Part shown: piece after piece, positions 1 to 5,949 of the stretch | Position numbering within the stretch: the stretch's first letter is position 1 | How the letters are laid out: the number at the start of each line of letters is the position of its first letter | From: Ktedonobacterales bacterium | Lineage (GTDB): Bacteria; Chloroflexota; Ktedonobacteria; Ktedonobacterales; JADMIN01 | Direction: 5' to 3' | DNA: 7,621 bases | Assembly (NCBI GenBank): GCA_025935235.1 | Contig: JAICVT010000214.1 | Location: forward strand, 1 to 7,621 | Notes under the pieces: model-generated | What the model saw: the letters and a program-made list of their open reading frames with translations, nothing else | Told to the model about the DNA's origin: nothing | The model's database searches: none | Position numbers and translations under genes: made by a program

Positions 1-3
1 CCT

Positions 4-1080
4 ATGGCGCCTGTGCCGACCACCTCCGCGAGCGCCGCGCCTGCTCCAGCGCTGCCGGCACAGTCATCGGATGACGACAACGCGCCTGTGGATGCTCTGG
101 AGGGCAACGAGGACGACGCTGCGCTGGACGAGGAGCAGGTCAGCCAGCGGCGCGGACTATTCAATCCCTTCAAGCTGACGCTCGGTCGCACGCGGCAACT
201 GTTTGGGCGCGTCAATGAGGCGCTGGCCAACGACGACATCACCGATGATCTGTGGGACGAGCTAGAAGAAACGCTCATCAGCAGCGATGTGGGTGTGCAG
301 ACGACTGAGCGCGTGATGAGCGCGCTGCGTGAGCGCGCCGCCGCCGAGCAGATGACGCGCGGCTCGCAACTGCGAGCGGCCCTCAAAGAGGAGCTGGAAG
401 TGCTGCTGGGCGACCCGGAGCCGCTGGTCTTTTCGGAATCTTCGCCCATCACCGTGCTGCTGTTTGTGGGTGTCAACGGGGTAGGTAAAACCACCAGCAT
501 CGCCAAGCTGGCGCATCTGATGAAGCGGCAGAAGCATCGCGTCATGCTGGCGGCGGGCGACACGTTTCGCGCGGCGGCGGTCGAGCAGCTCAAGACCTGG
601 GGCGAGCGCGTCGGGGTCCCGGTCATCGCGCACCAGCAGGGTGTGGACCCGAAATCGGTAGCGGACCCCGCAGCGGTGGTCTTCGACGCGATGCAGGCGG
701 CGCAGGCGCGCGGCACAGATGTGCTGATCGTGGATACCGCGGGACGTCTGCACACGAAGATCAACCTGATGGATGAGCTGAAGAAGATCGTCCGTGTGCT
801 GCAAAAGTATGACCCAGAGGCGCCGCATGAGGTGCTGCTGGTGCTTGACGCCACGACTGGCCAGAACGGGCTGGCGCAGGCCAAGCAGTTCGTGCAGGAT
901 TCCGGGGTAAGCGGGGTCGTGCTGACCAAGCTGGATGGCACCGCGCGCGGCGGGATCGTCTTTGCCATCGCGTCTGAGCTGGGCCTGCCGATCAAATACA
1001 TCGGCACAGGCGAGAAGGTCGGAGACATCGCGCCATTCGACGCCGATCAGTTCATTGACGCGCTGTTCGCCGAGGAGTAG
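4..1080 (+). CDS. ftsY: Signal recognition particle receptor FtsY (SRP GTPase)
   Basis: Membrane-associated receptor of the signal recognition particle. It pairs with the GTPase Ffh to hand ribosome-nascent chain complexes to the SecYEG translocon. The translation shows the whole NG domain: N-domain helices at about residues 55-135, then G1 P-loop GVNGVGKTT (156-164), G2 DTFRAAAVEQL (186-196), G3 DTAGR (244-248), G4 TKLD (308-311) and the closing GTGEKVGDIAPF motif (334-345). The first 50 residues are Ala/Pro-rich and then acidic, as in the variable A domain of FtsY. The closing motif and the acidic head favour FtsY over Ffh, and there is no Met-rich M domain. The ATG at base 4 has no visible ribosome binding site, and the frame stays open to base 1, so the real start may lie before the window. 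Catalytic motifs are intact. Gene identity is very sure; the start is not. Confidence 0.97.
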   Translation: MAPVPTTSASAAPAPALPAQSSDDDNAPVDALEGNEDDAALDEEQVSQRRGLFNPFKLTLGRTRQLFGRVNEALANDDITDDLWDELEETLISSDVGVQTTERVMSALRERAAAEQMTRGSQLRAALKEELEVLLGDPEPLVFSESSPITVLLFVGVNGVGKTTSIAKLAHLMKRQKHRVMLAAGDTFRAAAVEQLKTWGERVGVPVIAHQQGVDPKSVADPAAVVFDAMQAAQARGTDVLIVDTAGRLHTKINLMDELKKIVRVLQKYDPEAPHEVLLVLDATTGQNGLAQAKQFVQDSGVSGVVLTKLDGTARGGIVFAIASELGLPIKYIGTGEKVGDIAPFDADQFIDALFAEE

Positions 1081-1291
1081 CGCCTCGAAATGCGAACAGA
1101 CAGATGCGAAAACATGCGCAACGCAGACCGCCGCTGGCATGCTCCCTGCGGTGGAATGTGTTAGCTGGTTGACGCTCTGGCGCAAATGCGCGATGATAAC
1201 GAGACTTTGCAGGCGCTTTCATCGTTTGCCAGATAAACGGGGGTTGCTGTGCCAGCGATAGCCCAGGTATGCCGACGGGGGTACACGAGAT
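1081..1291. other. Intergenic spacer ftsY-accD
   Basis: This is a 211-bp spacer without a convincing gene. I see no strong hairpin plus T-run behind ftsY. The best small inverted repeats are ACCGC/GCGGT near 1128-1154 and GCGC-aaat-GCGC at 1180-1191, both too short to call a terminator. Its second half is relatively A+T richer and contains the promoter candidate listed separately. Open frames crossing this spacer lack family resemblance and ribosome binding sites. Confidence 0.6.
1169..1197 (+). promoter_or_regulatory. Possible sigma70-type promoter for accD-accA
   Basis: TTGACG (1169-1174, 5 of 6 to TTGACA) is followed after 17 bp by GATGAT (1192-1197, 4 of 6 to TATAAT). A start near 1204 would leave a leader of about 88 nt before accD. 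The position fits an operon promoter, but the -10 match is modest and no experiment supports it. Confidence 0.4.
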
Positions 1292-2182
1292 ATGAGGGAT
1301 GAGTCGCAACCAGCGCTGACGGTAGCGCAGACGAATGGGGCGCATCCTGCCGCTGACGCTTTAGGGCGCGCGCTGCCAGATAATCTCGCGGTGAAATGTC
1401 CGAACTGTCGCGAATTGTTGCTGGGCAAAGACCTGGCCAAGAATAACAAGGTGTGTCCCAAGTGCGGCCACCATTTCCGCCTTTCGGCTCCCGAACGCAT
1501 CGAACTCTTGCTCGACCCCGACTCCTTCAACGAATTTGCCAGCGATCTACGTTCCACCGATCCCCTCAGTTTTGTCGCACGCTCAGGCGCCTACGCGGAT
1601 AAGCTCGTCAGTGAGCGCGAGAAGACCGGCCTGGAAGACGCCGTCGTTGTCGGTGTGGGCACAATCGAAGGGCTGCCGCTGGCGCTGGCCGTGATGGACT
1701 TCCGCTTCATCGGTGGCAGCATGGGTTCGGTGGTCGGCGAGAAGCTGACGCGAGCCATCGAGCGCGCCACTGAGGAGCGCATCCCGATGGTGATCGTCTC
1801 GGCGTCTGGCGGCGCGCGACAGCAGGAGGGCACCCTCTCGCTAATGCAGATGGCGAAGACGAGCGCCGCGCTGGCCCGGCTGGCCGACGCTGGCGTGCTC
1901 TACGTCTCTGTGCTGACCGACCCGACGACAGCGGGCATCTCGGCCAGCTTCGCGTTTCTGGGCGACGTGATCCTGGCGGAGCCGGGCGCGCTGATTGGTT
2001 TTGCGGGACCGCGCGTGATCGAGCAGATGATGCACCAGCGTCTGCCCAAAGACGTGAACACGGCGGAATTTGTCCTGAAGCATGGTATGATTGACGGGAT
2101 CACACATCGCCGGGAGTTGCGCGCGGCGCTCGCGCGCCTCCTTCGCCTGCACAGCGGGTCTGGCGCACAGGTGGGCGCTTGA
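1292..2182 (+). CDS. accD: Acetyl-CoA carboxylase carboxyltransferase subunit beta
   Basis: Beta subunit of the carboxyltransferase, which with AccA moves the carboxyl group from carboxybiotin on AccB to acetyl-CoA, giving malonyl-CoA for fatty acid synthesis in the cytoplasm. The N-terminal four-Cys zinc ribbon is complete: CPNC at 36-39 and CPKC at 55-58. The crotonase-fold core follows, with the family signatures FRFIGGSMGSVVGEK (138-151), SASGGARQQEGTLSL (170-184), TAGISASFAFLGD (213-225) and GFAGPRVIEQ (236-245). At 296 residues it is close to the usual length of about 300. An in-frame stop at 1259-1261 and the lack of any other start between it and 1292 make this ATG the only upstream choice. 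A G-rich stretch at 1277-1281 is a weak ribosome binding site. accA follows after 37 bp, so the two are surely co-transcribed and made in matching amounts. Confidence 0.97.
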   Translation: MRDESQPALTVAQTNGAHPAADALGRALPDNLAVKCPNCRELLLGKDLAKNNKVCPKCGHHFRLSAPERIELLLDPDSFNEFASDLRSTDPLSFVARSGAYADKLVSEREKTGLEDAVVVGVGTIEGLPLALAVMDFRFIGGSMGSVVGEKLTRAIERATEERIPMVIVSASGGARQQEGTLSLMQMAKTSAALARLADAGVLYVSVLTDPTTAGISASFAFLGDVILAEPGALIGFAGPRVIEQMMHQRLPKDVNTAEFVLKHGMIDGITHRRELRAALARLLRLHSGSGAQVGA

Positions 2183-2204
2183 CTTTGCTGTCGTCTGTGG
2201 GTTG

Positions 2205-2213
2205 AGGAAGGAC
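2205..2213 (+). promoter_or_regulatory. Ribosome binding site of accA
   Basis: GAGGAAGGA ends about 6-7 nt before the ATG at 2220. This strong purine-rich site fixes the accA start and supports independent initiation on the accD-accA messenger. Confidence 0.75.
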
Positions 2214-2219
2214 TGAGCG

Positions 2220-3197
2220 ATGGCCTACGAGCTTGATTTTGAGCGACCGCTCGCGGAGATAGAAAAACGCATCAGCCAGGCGCAGCGGCGTGGCGAACGC
2301 ATGCGGCCAGAAGATCGCGCGCAGGTGGCCGAGCTGCAACGGGAGCTGAAGCGCCGCACGGCGGAGATCTACTCCGCGCTGACGCCGTGGCAGCGTGTGC
2401 AGGTGGCGCGCTTCCGCGACCGGCCCTACACCAACGATTACATCAAGCGCATGTGCGATGAGTATTTCGAGATGCGCGGTGATCGCCGTTTCGCCGACGA
2501 CCGCGCGATTCAGGGCGGGCTGGCCAGCATTGGCGGCCAGACGATCGTGCTGCTGGGCCACCAGAAGGGTCGCGATCTGAAGGAGCGCGAAGAGTGCAAC
2601 TTTGGCATGGCGCACCCGGAGGGCTACCGCAAGGCGCTGCGCCTCTTCCGCTATGCGGAGCGCTTCGGCTTCCCGGTAGTAGCGCTTATAGATACCACTG
2701 GCGCGTATCCCGGCCTGGGCGATGAGGAACGCGGCATCTCGCAGGCCATCGCTGAGAATCTGCTGGTGATGGCAGGGCTGCGCACACCGATTGTCTGTAT
2801 CGTGATCGGCGAGGGCGGCAGTGGCGGCGCGCTGGGTATCGGCGTGGGCGACCGCGTGCTGATGCTGGAGAACGCGGTCTACACCGTTGCGGCGCCAGAA
2901 GCGGCGGCCTCGATCATCTGGCGCGACAATGCGTTCGCTCCAGACGCCGCCCAGGCGATGAAGATCACCGCGCCAGAGCTGCTGAAGCTGGGCGTTGTGG
3001 ATGGCATCATCCCGGAACCGCTGGGGGGCGCGCATCGCGACTATCAAGCGATGGCCGATAACGTCAAGGAAGCGATCTTGCGCGAGCTGGCGGCGTTGAA
3101 GCGCCTGTCAGTCGAAGAACTGCTCGACCATCGCTATCAGCGCTTCCGCGTCATCGGGCTGCAAGGCGTGACTGAGGCGGTCGGCTCGAAGAAGTAG
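2220..3197 (+). CDS. accA: Acetyl-CoA carboxylase carboxyltransferase subunit alpha
   Basis: Alpha subunit of the acetyl-CoA carboxylase carboxyltransferase; it supplies the carboxybiotin side of the active site in the AccA2-AccD2 enzyme. The N-terminal helical part (FERPLAEIEKRI, 7-18) is typical of the family, followed by SALTPWQRVQVARFRDRPYT (52-71), the GDRRFADDRAIQGGLA segment (87-102), GHQKGRD (113-119), NFGMAHPEGYRKALRLF (127-143), DTTGAYPG (158-165) and GEGGSGGALGIGVGDRVLMLE (197-217), the oxyanion-hole region. Length 325 matches the usual 315-325. The strong upstream ribosome binding site sets the start. It is the last gene of the accDA operon: the next gene runs in the opposite direction after 51 bp. 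accB and accC are not in this window, so the complete enzyme must draw on genes elsewhere. Some organisms use a fused or acyl-CoA-type carboxylase instead, but the separate four-subunit form is clearly present here. Confidence 0.97.
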   Translation: MAYELDFERPLAEIEKRISQAQRRGERMRPEDRAQVAELQRELKRRTAEIYSALTPWQRVQVARFRDRPYTNDYIKRMCDEYFEMRGDRRFADDRAIQGGLASIGGQTIVLLGHQKGRDLKEREECNFGMAHPEGYRKALRLFRYAERFGFPVVALIDTTGAYPGLGDEERGISQAIAENLLVMAGLRTPIVCIVIGEGGSGGALGIGVGDRVLMLENAVYTVAAPEAAASIIWRDNAFAPDAAQAMKITAPELLKLGVVDGIIPEPLGGAHRDYQAMADNVKEAILRELAALKRLSVEELLDHRYQRFRVIGLQGVTEAVGSKK

Positions 3198-3217
3198 CGC
3201 GGACCTCTCCCCCCCAG

Positions 3218-3240
3218 CCCCCTCCCCTCCAGGGAGGGGG
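3218..3240. terminator. C-rich/G-rich inverted repeat between convergent genes
   Basis: CCCCCTCCC (3218-3226) and GGGAGGGGG (3232-3240) form a perfect 9-bp stem around a 5-nt loop, just after the accA stop at 3197 and before the stop of the opposite gene at 3251. It carries no T-run, so it is at best a non-canonical two-way transcription barrier. The extreme strand asymmetry, with a further C-run at 3209-3215, resembles short dispersed intergenic repeats of GC-rich genomes. Whether it is repeated elsewhere cannot be seen from here. Confidence 0.5.
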
Positions 3241-3241
3241 A

Positions 3242-3254
3242 GCCTGTTTCAGGC
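3242..3254. terminator. Small hairpin over the stop of the membrane protein gene
   Basis: GCCTG (3242-3246), TTT and CAGGC (3250-3254) form a 5-bp stem with a 3-nt loop. It overlaps the TGA stop (3249-3251, minus strand) and sits directly next to the larger inverted repeat, so the two may act together as a convergent termination zone. Short stems are common by chance in GC-rich DNA. Confidence 0.3.
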
Positions 3255-3968
3255 GTCCAAGTCGGGCTGGCGCCGAACCTGGCGGCGCGGCAAGCGGCGG
3301 GCGAGCGGCGTGAGCAGCGCCAGCGCGACCACCAGCAGCGCCAGGCCGAGCAGCCCCCAGTGGTAGCCATCCAGCAGGGCCAGGAAGAGCGCGCCACTGA
3401 GCGCGACGAAGCCCGCCGCGAGCAGCGGCGCGCTCTGGCGCAGCGCGCCGCTATAGATGGAGAGACGCAGCCAGCGCAGTGCGGGCGTTGGCAGTCTGCC
3501 AGCGACGACCAGCGCGCCCTGCGCGAGCAGCAGAGCGCCAGCGCCAAGCATCAGCCCCAGCCCGCCGAGGGCGCCGCCTGAGAGCGTCTCGATGGCAAAG
3601 CCCACCAGCGCGACGACCACAAGCAGCGTGGCGGCGGCCCAACTGAGCCGGTTCGCTTGCCCGGCGGGCAGCTCAACGACGGGCGCCACACCCTGATGGG
3701 TCAGCGGATGGCGTGGGTCGCTAGAGCGCATGACGCGCGTGGCCGGGACGACCAGTGTCAGCGCGGCGCCGCCAACGGCAGAGATGAAGGCCAGCAGGGG
3801 CAGCACATGCGCCAGCCAGCCGCCGCCGACCCCTACAGCCAGCCAGAGCAGCGGCAGCGTGAGCAGCACGCAGGCCAGCCCCAGGCAGCCCAGCAGCGTC
3901 TCGCGCGTGATGCGCGCGGGCGGCGCAAGCTCCTCGCGCTCCTCGATTGGTGGCCCATCCTGGCTCAT
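3249..3968 (-). CDS. Polytopic membrane protein of unknown function
   Basis: I do not recognise a family. Taking the ATG at 3966-3968 gives 239 residues: a short charged head rich in Glu and Pro (1-22), then about six hydrophobic segments near 25-47, 51-74, 110-127, 134-157, 178-199 and 204-222, and an Arg-rich tail (RRLPRRQVRRQ, 224-234). The loop at 79-109 is the longest hydrophilic stretch. The basic tail suggests a cytoplasmic C-terminus, and six helices with a cytoplasmic N-terminus agree with that. There are no obvious catalytic motifs. The frame is open further upstream to an ATG at 4049, but those residues look like untranslated leader, so the shorter start is preferred. That start has AGGAG only 14 nt upstream and shares an ATGA overlap with a tiny ORF, suggesting translational coupling. 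It converges on accA and diverges from the sigma factor gene. Confidence 0.75.
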   Translation of the reverse strand: MSQDGPPIEEREELAPPARITRETLLGCLGLACVLLTLPLLWLAVGVGGGWLAHVLPLLAFISAVGGAALTLVVPATRVMRSSDPRHPLTHQGVAPVVELPAGQANRLSWAAATLLVVVALVGFAIETLSGGALGGLGLMLGAGALLLAQGALVVAGRLPTPALRWLRLSIYSGALRQSAPLLAAGFVALSGALFLALLDGYHWGLLGLALLVVALALLTPLARRLPRRQVRRQPDLDA

Positions 3969-4006
3969 AGTGTCGCGGTCAGCTCCTGATCGTGGCTGTG
4001 GGTCAT
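3965..4006 (-). CDS. Possible 13-residue leader peptide ORF
   Basis: The minus strand reads ATG at 4006-4004 and runs 13 codons (MTHSHDQELTATL) to a TGA that overlaps the ATG of the membrane protein as ATGA. AGGAG at 4020-4016 lies 9 nt before its start, a normal spacing, whereas the membrane protein itself has no well-placed site. This would make the short ORF a translational coupler. It contains two His but no obvious amino acid run for attenuation. The AGGAG also precedes a three-codon ATG-CCG-ACA-TGA. The length is small enough to arise by chance. Confidence 0.3.
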   Translation of the reverse strand: MTHSHDQELTATL

Positions 4007-4260
4007 GTCGGCATGCTCCTCCGCTGCTCCGCTGGCGATCGGACGCCACGCCGCTGGCTGGCGCGCTGGATACCTATCAGTAGTATGGCCTATCGCGAGG
4101 CGACGCGCGTAGTGTATCGTACCCAGGAGGCGCAAGTCGCGCCGACGCTGATTGCTTCCCGTCTGACGTTGTAACCCGTTCGCGTACATCCAACAGGTAG
4201 ACTGAGCCGCGTAGATGGAGCGCGATGGCCTTCCTGCGGAAGTGAACGGGAGAAACAGGC
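3969..4260. other. Divergent spacer upstream of the sigma factor
   Basis: This 292-bp stretch between the minus-strand membrane protein and the plus-strand sigma factor must hold promoters for both. I found no convincing sigma70 pair on either strand. Weak plus-strand possibilities are CTGACG (4163-4168) with TACATC (4185-4190) at 16 bp, and TTGTAA (4169-4174) with TAGACT (4198-4203) at an unsuitable 23 bp. An ECF-type self-regulated promoter is possible, because GTAACC (4171-4176) vaguely resembles AAC-type ECF -35 boxes, but this is speculative. Confidence 0.4.
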
Positions 4261-4839
4261 ATGATGCTCCGGAGGGAGCCAGTGCAGCAGAATACCCCGT
4301 CGCAGACGGATGCCGCGACTGCGGCTCCGGGTCTTCGGGCGCTCTACGAAGCGACACTGCCGAGCATCTATCGCTATATTTATAGCAAGGTGGGCAATCG
4401 CGAAGAAGCGGAAGATCTGACGTCGCAGGTCTATCTGAAAGCGCTGCGTGGGTTAGACGAGGCTCGCGACGCCAACGCGGCGCAGGCCTGGCTATTTCAG
4501 GTGGCGCGCACGACCATCGCCGACTACTGGCGCGGGTTCTACCGTCTACGCTCCAGCTCGCTCGATGATTTGCTGGCGGCAGGCTGGGACAGCTCGGCGC
4601 CGTCGAGCGAGCCGCCGAGCGATCAGGAGGCGGCGGCGCGCGCGACACAGATCCTCAGCCAGTTGCCAGACCGCTATCGCGAGGTGCTGACGTACCGATT
4701 CCTGCTCAATTTCTCACTCAAAGAGACGGCGGCGCGCCTGAACCTGAGTGAGGCCAATGTCAAAGTGTTGCAGTTCCGGGCGCTGAAGAAGGCCAGCCTG
4801 GTACTAGAGCAGAGCGCGGAGTCACATGAACCGAGTTGA
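4261..4839 (+). CDS. ECF-type RNA polymerase sigma factor
   Basis: A 192-residue sigma70-family protein with only regions 2 and 4, the mark of extracytoplasmic-function sigma factors. Region 2 spans about 26-92: ALYEATLPSIYRYIYSKVG, then NREEAEDLTSQVYLKAL (46-62) and AWLFQVARTTIADYWR (76-91), which bind core polymerase and the -10 element. A Ser/Pro-rich linker (about 110-121) leads to region 4 (about 122-182), where LPDRYREVLTYRFLLNFSLKE and the helix-turn-helix LNLSEANVKVLQFRALKKA (160-178) recognise the -35 element. A purine-rich GGGAG about 8 nt before the ATG at 4261 supports the start; the second ATG at 4264 is also possible. The next gene starts 45 bp downstream on the same strand and encodes a membrane protein with an anti-sigma-like cytoplasmic part, so regulation by that partner is the natural guess. 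ECF subgroup and target promoters cannot be given. Confidence 0.93.
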   Translation: MMLRREPVQQNTPSQTDAATAAPGLRALYEATLPSIYRYIYSKVGNREEAEDLTSQVYLKALRGLDEARDANAAQAWLFQVARTTIADYWRGFYRLRSSSLDDLLAAGWDSSAPSSEPPSDQEAAARATQILSQLPDRYREVLTYRFLLNFSLKETAARLNLSEANVKVLQFRALKKASLVLEQSAESHEPS

Positions 4840-4884
4840 GCGAACGGGCGCGACACGCGAGGCTAGTGGCGTCGTGCGTGGGCG

Positions 4885-5862
4885 ATGGATGCGGAGTATC
4901 AGGCGCAGATGACATCGGATGATGGGCGACCACCTGATCACGACGCATTCTCAGAAGGCGATGATGCGGTGAGCGAGCTAGAGAGCGCGGAACAGTACGT
5001 GCGAGCGCACGAACTGATCGAGAGCATGCGCGCAGAGCGTCGGCCCGAGCGCGAGGCGGGTTCCGAAGAGGAAGCTCGCCTGAGCGCTACCGCCGCGTTG
5101 CTGCGTGCCGCCGCGCCGGGGAGTGGCGCCGTAGACCCGATCTTCGCCGAGCGGCTCTTCGCCCGGCTTGAAGCCGAGCAGGCGGCTCTCGCCACCGGTA
5201 GCGCGGCCACCCAGCCGCGAGTCACAGCGCAGGCTCCAGCGTCGCCCCAGTCGCCCGCAGCCGCGGCCGCCGCCCCTGGGCAGCCTTCTCAGGCGCCCAT
5301 ACCGGTGCGACAGGTAGGCCTGTCGCGCCGCCGCGCGCTGCTCGGTGGGCTAGGCGCCGCTGCCGCTGCCCTCACTGGCGCCGCTGTGACCGCTGCGATC
5401 GAGCAATCCGGCAAGCAGCAGCCCCCTGCGCCACCGGCCAGTTCGCTGGTGATCCCAGGGAGGGGGACGTGGGTCGCCATCGCGACGCTGGACGCAATGC
5501 CAGTCGGCGCGGTCAAGCGCTTCGAGGCGGGCGCGGTCATCGGCTATCTCCAGCATACGGCCAGCGGGTTCATGGCACTCTCAGGCGTCTGCACGCACAT
5601 GGCCTGCCTGCTCCAGTGGAACGCTGGCGACAAGACCTTCGACTGCCCGTGTCATGGTGGGCGCTTCCTCTCTAATGGCACTGCAGCGCCGGGCGGGCGC
5701 TACGACTATGCCCCGTTGCCTCCCATCCAGACGAAGGTCGAGGCGCAGCAGGTGTGGGTCTACGTCACTGGCGGTGCGCAGAGCGACGAGTTCCCGGCGC
5801 CTGATGTGACGGCGACACAGCGCAGCGGCTACGGCGCGGCCAACCCGGAAATTAACAAATAG
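4885..5862 (+). CDS. Membrane Rieske [2Fe-2S] protein with anti-sigma-like N-terminus
   Basis: The 325 residues fall into three parts. Residues 1-145 are acidic then Ala/Pro-rich and Cys-free. Within 24-100 helices such as SEEEARLSATAALLRAAAPG (60-79) and VDPIFAERLFARLEAEQ (83-99) resemble anti-sigma factor cytoplasmic domains (inference, no zinc motif). LSRRRALLGG (146-155) looks like a twin-arginine motif and leads into a hydrophobic segment (151-172); the arginines put the N-terminus inside. The C-terminal Rieske domain (about 187-297) has CTHMAC (236-241) and CPCHGG (254-259): cluster ligands Cys236, His238, Cys254, His257, and the disulfide pair Cys241/Cys256 typical of bc-type, higher-potential Rieske proteins. 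It follows the ECF sigma gene by 45 bp. The ribosome binding site is weak at 4885; an in-frame stop at 4864-4866 limits extension, and ATG 4909 is an alternative. No cytochrome b gene is nearby. It could be an electron-transfer subunit, a redox-sensing anti-sigma factor, or both. Confidence 0.9.
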   Translation: MDAEYQAQMTSDDGRPPDHDAFSEGDDAVSELESAEQYVRAHELIESMRAERRPEREAGSEEEARLSATAALLRAAAPGSGAVDPIFAERLFARLEAEQAALATGSAATQPRVTAQAPASPQSPAAAAAAPGQPSQAPIPVRQVGLSRRRALLGGLGAAAAALTGAAVTAAIEQSGKQQPPAPPASSLVIPGRGTWVAIATLDAMPVGAVKRFEAGAVIGYLQHTASGFMALSGVCTHMACLLQWNAGDKTFDCPCHGGRFLSNGTAAPGGRYDYAPLPPIQTKVEAQQVWVYVTGGAQSDEFPAPDVTATQRSGYGAANPEINK

Positions 5863-5882
5863 GCGCGCTCGTGGTGGGGCGG

Positions 5883-5888
5883 TACAAT
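5883..5888 (+). promoter_or_regulatory. Likely -10 box for the YtkA-like gene
   Basis: TACAAT matches TATAAT at 5 of 6 positions and sits 21 bp after the Rieske stop. Transcription would begin near 5895, leaving a leader of about 55 nt before the ATG at 5950. No good -35 lies 16-18 bp upstream; TTAACA (5852-5857) is 25 bp away, too far. The position argues against an ATG at 5893 as the start of the next gene. Confidence 0.5.
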
Positions 5889-5910
5889 AGAGATGTGCGC
5901 GGCCACAGAA

Positions 5911-5945
5911 GCGCTCGATGGGGGAGCGCGGCGCGCATCGAGGAG
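5911..5945 (+). promoter_or_regulatory. Structured leader with alternative hairpins over the ribosome binding site
   Basis: Two stems share bases. Stem A pairs GCGCTC (5911-5916) with GAGCGC (5924-5929). Stem B pairs CTCGATG (5914-5920) with CATCGAG (5936-5942) and would bury the first part of GAGGAG (5940-5945), the ribosome binding site of the YtkA-like gene. They exclude each other, the layout expected of a translational switch. In such GC-rich DNA this could be chance. Confidence 0.3.
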
Positions 5946-5949
5946 CCGC

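Noticed and set aside
262..1185. A 307-codon open frame on the minus strand across ftsY
   Set aside because: It is antisense to a certain gene, has no recognisable motif and is rich in His/Arg/Gln as expected from a reversed GC-rich coding frame.
2100..3047. A 315-codon open frame on the minus strand across accA
   Set aside because: It lies opposite conserved accA motifs, shows no domain of its own and is a codon-bias shadow.
3969..4049. N-terminal extension of the minus-strand membrane protein to an ATG at 4049
   Set aside because: The extra 27 residues have no hydrophobic or conserved character, and no ribosome binding site precedes that ATG at a suitable distance.
3965..4648. A 227-codon minus-strand frame across the sigma factor and spacer
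   Set aside because: It overlaps the clear sigma factor gene and has low-complexity Arg/Pro/Ser composition. Only its last 13 codons, with their own ATG and ribosome binding site, were kept as a possible leader ORF.
4885..5319. Zinc-binding anti-sigma (ZAS) motif in the Rieske protein N-terminus
   Set aside because: The region has no cysteine at all; the first Cys is residue 236 in the Rieske domain. Any anti-sigma similarity must be to a zinc-free type.
5852..5857. TTAACA as the -35 partner of TACAAT at 5883
   Set aside because: The spacer would be 25 bp, too long for a sigma70-type promoter.
5893..5949. Upstream ATG giving a YtkA-like protein 19 residues longer
   Set aside because: It lies 5 bp after the TACAAT box, about where transcription should start, and lacks a ribosome binding site, unlike the ATG at 5950.
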